From contig NZ_PVSS01000006.1 in assembly GCF_003025005.1 (NCBI RefSeq), positions 204,658 to 268,657 on the forward strand: a stretch of 64,000 bases of DNA. The letters run 5' to 3'. Position numbers and translations under genes: made by a program. Positions 62,798-64,000 of this stretch are shown piece after piece. The notes beneath the pieces are model-generated. The model ran no database searches. It worked only from the letters and a program-made list of their open reading frames with translations, and had not been told where the DNA came from. This DNA comes from Brumimicrobium mesophilum. GTDB lineage: Bacteria > Bacteroidota > Bacteroidia > Flavobacteriales_D > Crocinitomicaceae. Each line of letters opens with the position of its first letter. Within the stretch, counting starts at the first letter, position 1.

Positions 62798-63283
62798 TTA
62801 TAAGCTTTTCCTTTTTACTATAAATGCCCGAATAATGTTTATTAGAAATAGTACCTGACTTAAGATTAATATCACTAAAATTATTGCAAGCCATTCGTTA
62901 ATAGCCATGTTAGATTCATATTCCTCAAACTCATTGAATACACTGTAATCACTGTAGGTGGCAGGCTGACTAGTCAATTTATGAGTAAGTGCTATAATAA
63001 TTATTAAACATATTGTTGTAAGTCCATAGTGTAGCCAGTTCAGCATTGAACTTAAGCTTCTACCAATTTTATAAATTCCCCATGAAATCAGGCTGAAAAG
63101 CACATATAATATGGCTATTGCAATTGTGATATGAACTTTAGCAATGACGAAGTATGTATTATGCATGGAAATATCAAGAGTGCCACTTATAAAAAAACTT
63201 GTCAATAATATTATTAATGCGGTCAATCGGTATGTCAATTCAATTCTAGGCATTTCAGTCATCTTCTTAATTACCTCCCACAA
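62798..63283 (-). CDS. Four-helix membrane protein related to a cytochrome oxidase subunit I segment
   Basis: 161 residues with four hydrophobic helices (about 18-38, 44-70, 85-102 and 130-150). The stretch LDISMHNTYFVIAKVHITIA mirrors the heme-copper oxidase subunit I segment DIxLHDTYFVVAHFHYV. Small proteins of this kind are common in Flavobacteriales and are often labelled cbb3-type oxidase subunit I, but they lack most of the subunit and the haem and copper histidines cannot be matched (NTYFVIAKVH keeps only one). Not a functional oxidase; role unknown. Inner membrane. The GNAT gene is downstream on the same strand, over 100 bases away. Confidence 0.65.
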   Translation of the reverse strand: MWEVIKKMTEMPRIELTYRLTALIILLTSFFISGTLDISMHNTYFVIAKVHITIAIAILYVLFSLISWGIYKIGRSLSSMLNWLHYGLTTICLIIIIALTHKLTSQPATYSDYSVFNEFEEYESNMAINEWLAIILVILILSQVLFLINIIRAFIVKRKSL

Positions 63284-63346
63284 TCGGCTTTCGATAAGTC
63301 TATTTCAAATCTGTGGTGTTTTCACCAAATATAACAATAATCTCAT

Positions 63347-63604
63347 TTGAGAAACCAACATGGCTTTACTCGAATAAGGCATTTTGGAATATTAAGCAGC
63401 AGTTGGAAAAAGGTAAAGCTTCCCGAACTTCAAAAGTTATTGAATGAACAAAATACGTCCGAAATTATTAAGGAAAACCCAACGCACAACAGGAGATGTC
63501 CAACGTGTAAAAAAGGAAAATTAATCACTGTTCTGCTTTTTGATGGAAGAGGTCCACCAGAAAACTGGAGAAAAACTTTAAGTATCAATAAATCAACAGA
63601 ATAA
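63347..63604 (+). pseudogene. C-terminal fragment of an IS91-family transposase
   Basis: 85 codons in frame from a TTG at 63347. It matches the end of IS91-type (Y2) transposases: GFTRIRHFGILSSSWKK, then KLPELQKLL, and a zinc-finger-like CPTCKKGKL near the C-terminus, then TVLLFDGRGPP. The N-terminal two-thirds with the catalytic tyrosines are missing, and no start codon or ribosome site fits. It is a dead relic of an insertion. An inverted pair ACGTTA and TAACGT (63622-63627, 63644-63649) shortly after the stop could be part of the element end. Confidence 0.85.
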
Positions 63605-63919
63605 ATGCACCTCGAACCACTACGTTACGCGGCAGGCCTCTATTAACGTAATGGAGAAGTTATGGCTTATAAGTAGTGAAATAAACATAAAAACAATGAA
63701 ACATCTGAAATAGGAGGTGATTTTTACCATGATTACTATCAACCAACCAGCATAAGTGTGAAATAAAAACACATGATCAAAGACTAAATCAGCAAGTTAA
63801 TCTTTCAAAAACAAGGTGTTAAATTGCTTTCCCCATACGTTCGGCAAGCTCAGTACAGGTGGGGAAATCCGGATCCGTCAACATGGTCTTCAGCGTTAGC
63901 CTATCGGCACGCCGAAGAC
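63605..63919. other. Probable IS91-family terminal DNA and GC-richer flank
   Basis: 315 bases after the transposase fragment, without a credible gene. It includes the ACGTTA/TAACGT inverted pair, an exact strong Shine-Dalgarno AGGAGGTGAT (63712-63721) followed after seven bases by ATG and an eight-codon frame (MITINQPA then TAA), and a GC-richer part with GTTCGGCAAGCTCAGTAC (63839-63856) and hairpin-forming TCGGCACGCCGA (63904-63915). Confidence 0.5.
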
Positions 63920-63932
63920 TTAGTTATTGGCA
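63904..63932. repeat. 29-bp repeat, copy B (covers the stop of an edge gene)
   Basis: TCGGCACGCCGAAGACTTAG then TTATTGGCA; 26 of 29 positions match 62176-62204. It contains a perfect small hairpin (TCGGC-AC-GCCGA). The stop codon of the minus-strand frame entering from the right edge (63920-63922) lies inside it, in another frame than in copy A. Confidence 0.65.
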
Positions 63933-64000
63933 GTAGTATTTATTTTTTTCCATTCTTGATTAAATCTTAAACCTGATAGTTTCCCATACAAGAAGTATAA
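63920..64000 (-). CDS. C-terminal end of a gene entering from the right edge
   Basis: On the minus strand the frame from base 64000 reads LYFLYGKLSGLRFNQEWKKI then NTTANN and stops with TAA at 63920-63922. Only 26 codons are visible, too few to name a family. The placement of the stop within the 29-bp repeat, as for the GNAT gene, supports it being a real end. Confidence 0.4.
   Translation of the reverse strand, partial: LYFLYGKLSGLRFNQEWKKINTTANN

Noticed and set aside
62176..63932. Classical integron attC sites
   Set aside because: The repeat has neither RYYYAAC nor GTTRRRY ends in the right arrangement, and no integrase gene is visible.
1..64000. tRNA, rRNA or CRISPR arrays
   Set aside because: I saw no clover-leaf with a TTCGA arm, no rRNA-like conserved stretches and no regularly spaced direct repeats of 25-40 bases.

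Overview
The window is AT-rich chromosomal DNA of a member of the Bacteroidota, most likely the order Flavobacteriales (a Crocinitomicaceae/Cryomorphaceae-like lineage is plausible, but I cannot fix the family from sequence alone). The evidence is several very large secreted proteins with C-terminal type IX secretion sorting domains (YPNPT motifs followed by a beta-rich tail), PKD, CHRD, FAS1, Kelch and VCBS/ASPIC surface proteins, many SPII lipoproteins, PorT-like beta-barrels, a FabV-type enoyl reductase, little use of strong Shine-Dalgarno sites, and candidate promoters of the Bacteroidota type (TTTG, then TAnnTTTG). No rRNA, tRNA or CRISPR array was seen.

Layout. 1-3113: N-terminal 1,037 codons of a giant PKD-repeat surface protein running off the left edge. 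3.3-10.6 kb: lipoprotein and secreted hypotheticals, an alpha/beta hydrolase, and an S9 glutamyl-endopeptidase-like enzyme with a decayed copy of its own C-terminus about 0.4 kb downstream among palindromic repeats. 10.8-17.3 kb: DUF3037/HipA-like kinase pair, esterase with TPR tail, membrane protein plus XRE regulator, IRG-like GTPase, small envelope proteins. 17.4-22.2 kb: a complete cyanophycin cycle (synthetase, divergent cyanophycinase, isoaspartyl dipeptidase/asparaginase). 22.3-34.7 kb: CNNM/CorC-type CBS protein, DUF2914 protein, S41 protease, T9SS substrates, lipoproteins, FabV. 34.9-40.7 kb: FAS1 protein, four-CHRD T9SS protein, ABC1/UbiB kinase, outer-membrane barrels. 41-48.6 kb: quinone oxidoreductase, dead NmrA-like gene, BaiN-type flavoprotein, DUF3124 lipoprotein, an operon of X-Pro dipeptidyl peptidase, propeller lipoprotein and SnoaL-like protein. 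48.8-54.4 kb: PiT-like permease with a two-domain universal stress protein, an orphan contractile-tail sheath protein, a VapBC-type toxin-antitoxin pair, and an interrupted lipoprotein. 54.6-61.1 kb: a 2,148-residue VCBS/ASPIC T9SS protein. 61.3-64 kb: accessory edge with a GNAT acetyltransferase, a COX1-like membrane fragment, an IS91-family transposase remnant and a 29-bp repeat that covers two gene stops.

The genes point to a heterotrophic, surface-active bacterium that digests peptides (S9, S15 and S41 peptidases), stores nitrogen as cyanophycin and recovers it, and displays large adhesive or ligand-binding proteins through type IX secretion. The right third shows unusual decay: three genes (42.3, 44.6 and 53.3 kb) are cut by a single in-frame TAA with recognisable coding sequence continuing in the same frame, a GNAT gene lacks a normal start codon, and a transposase is reduced to its C-terminus. 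No wholly new multi-gene system can be proved from the sequence. The best candidates for a second look are the orphan tail sheath protein, the IRG-like GTPase, the DUF3037/HipA pair, the stop-codon-covering repeat and the cluster of different palindromic repeat families.
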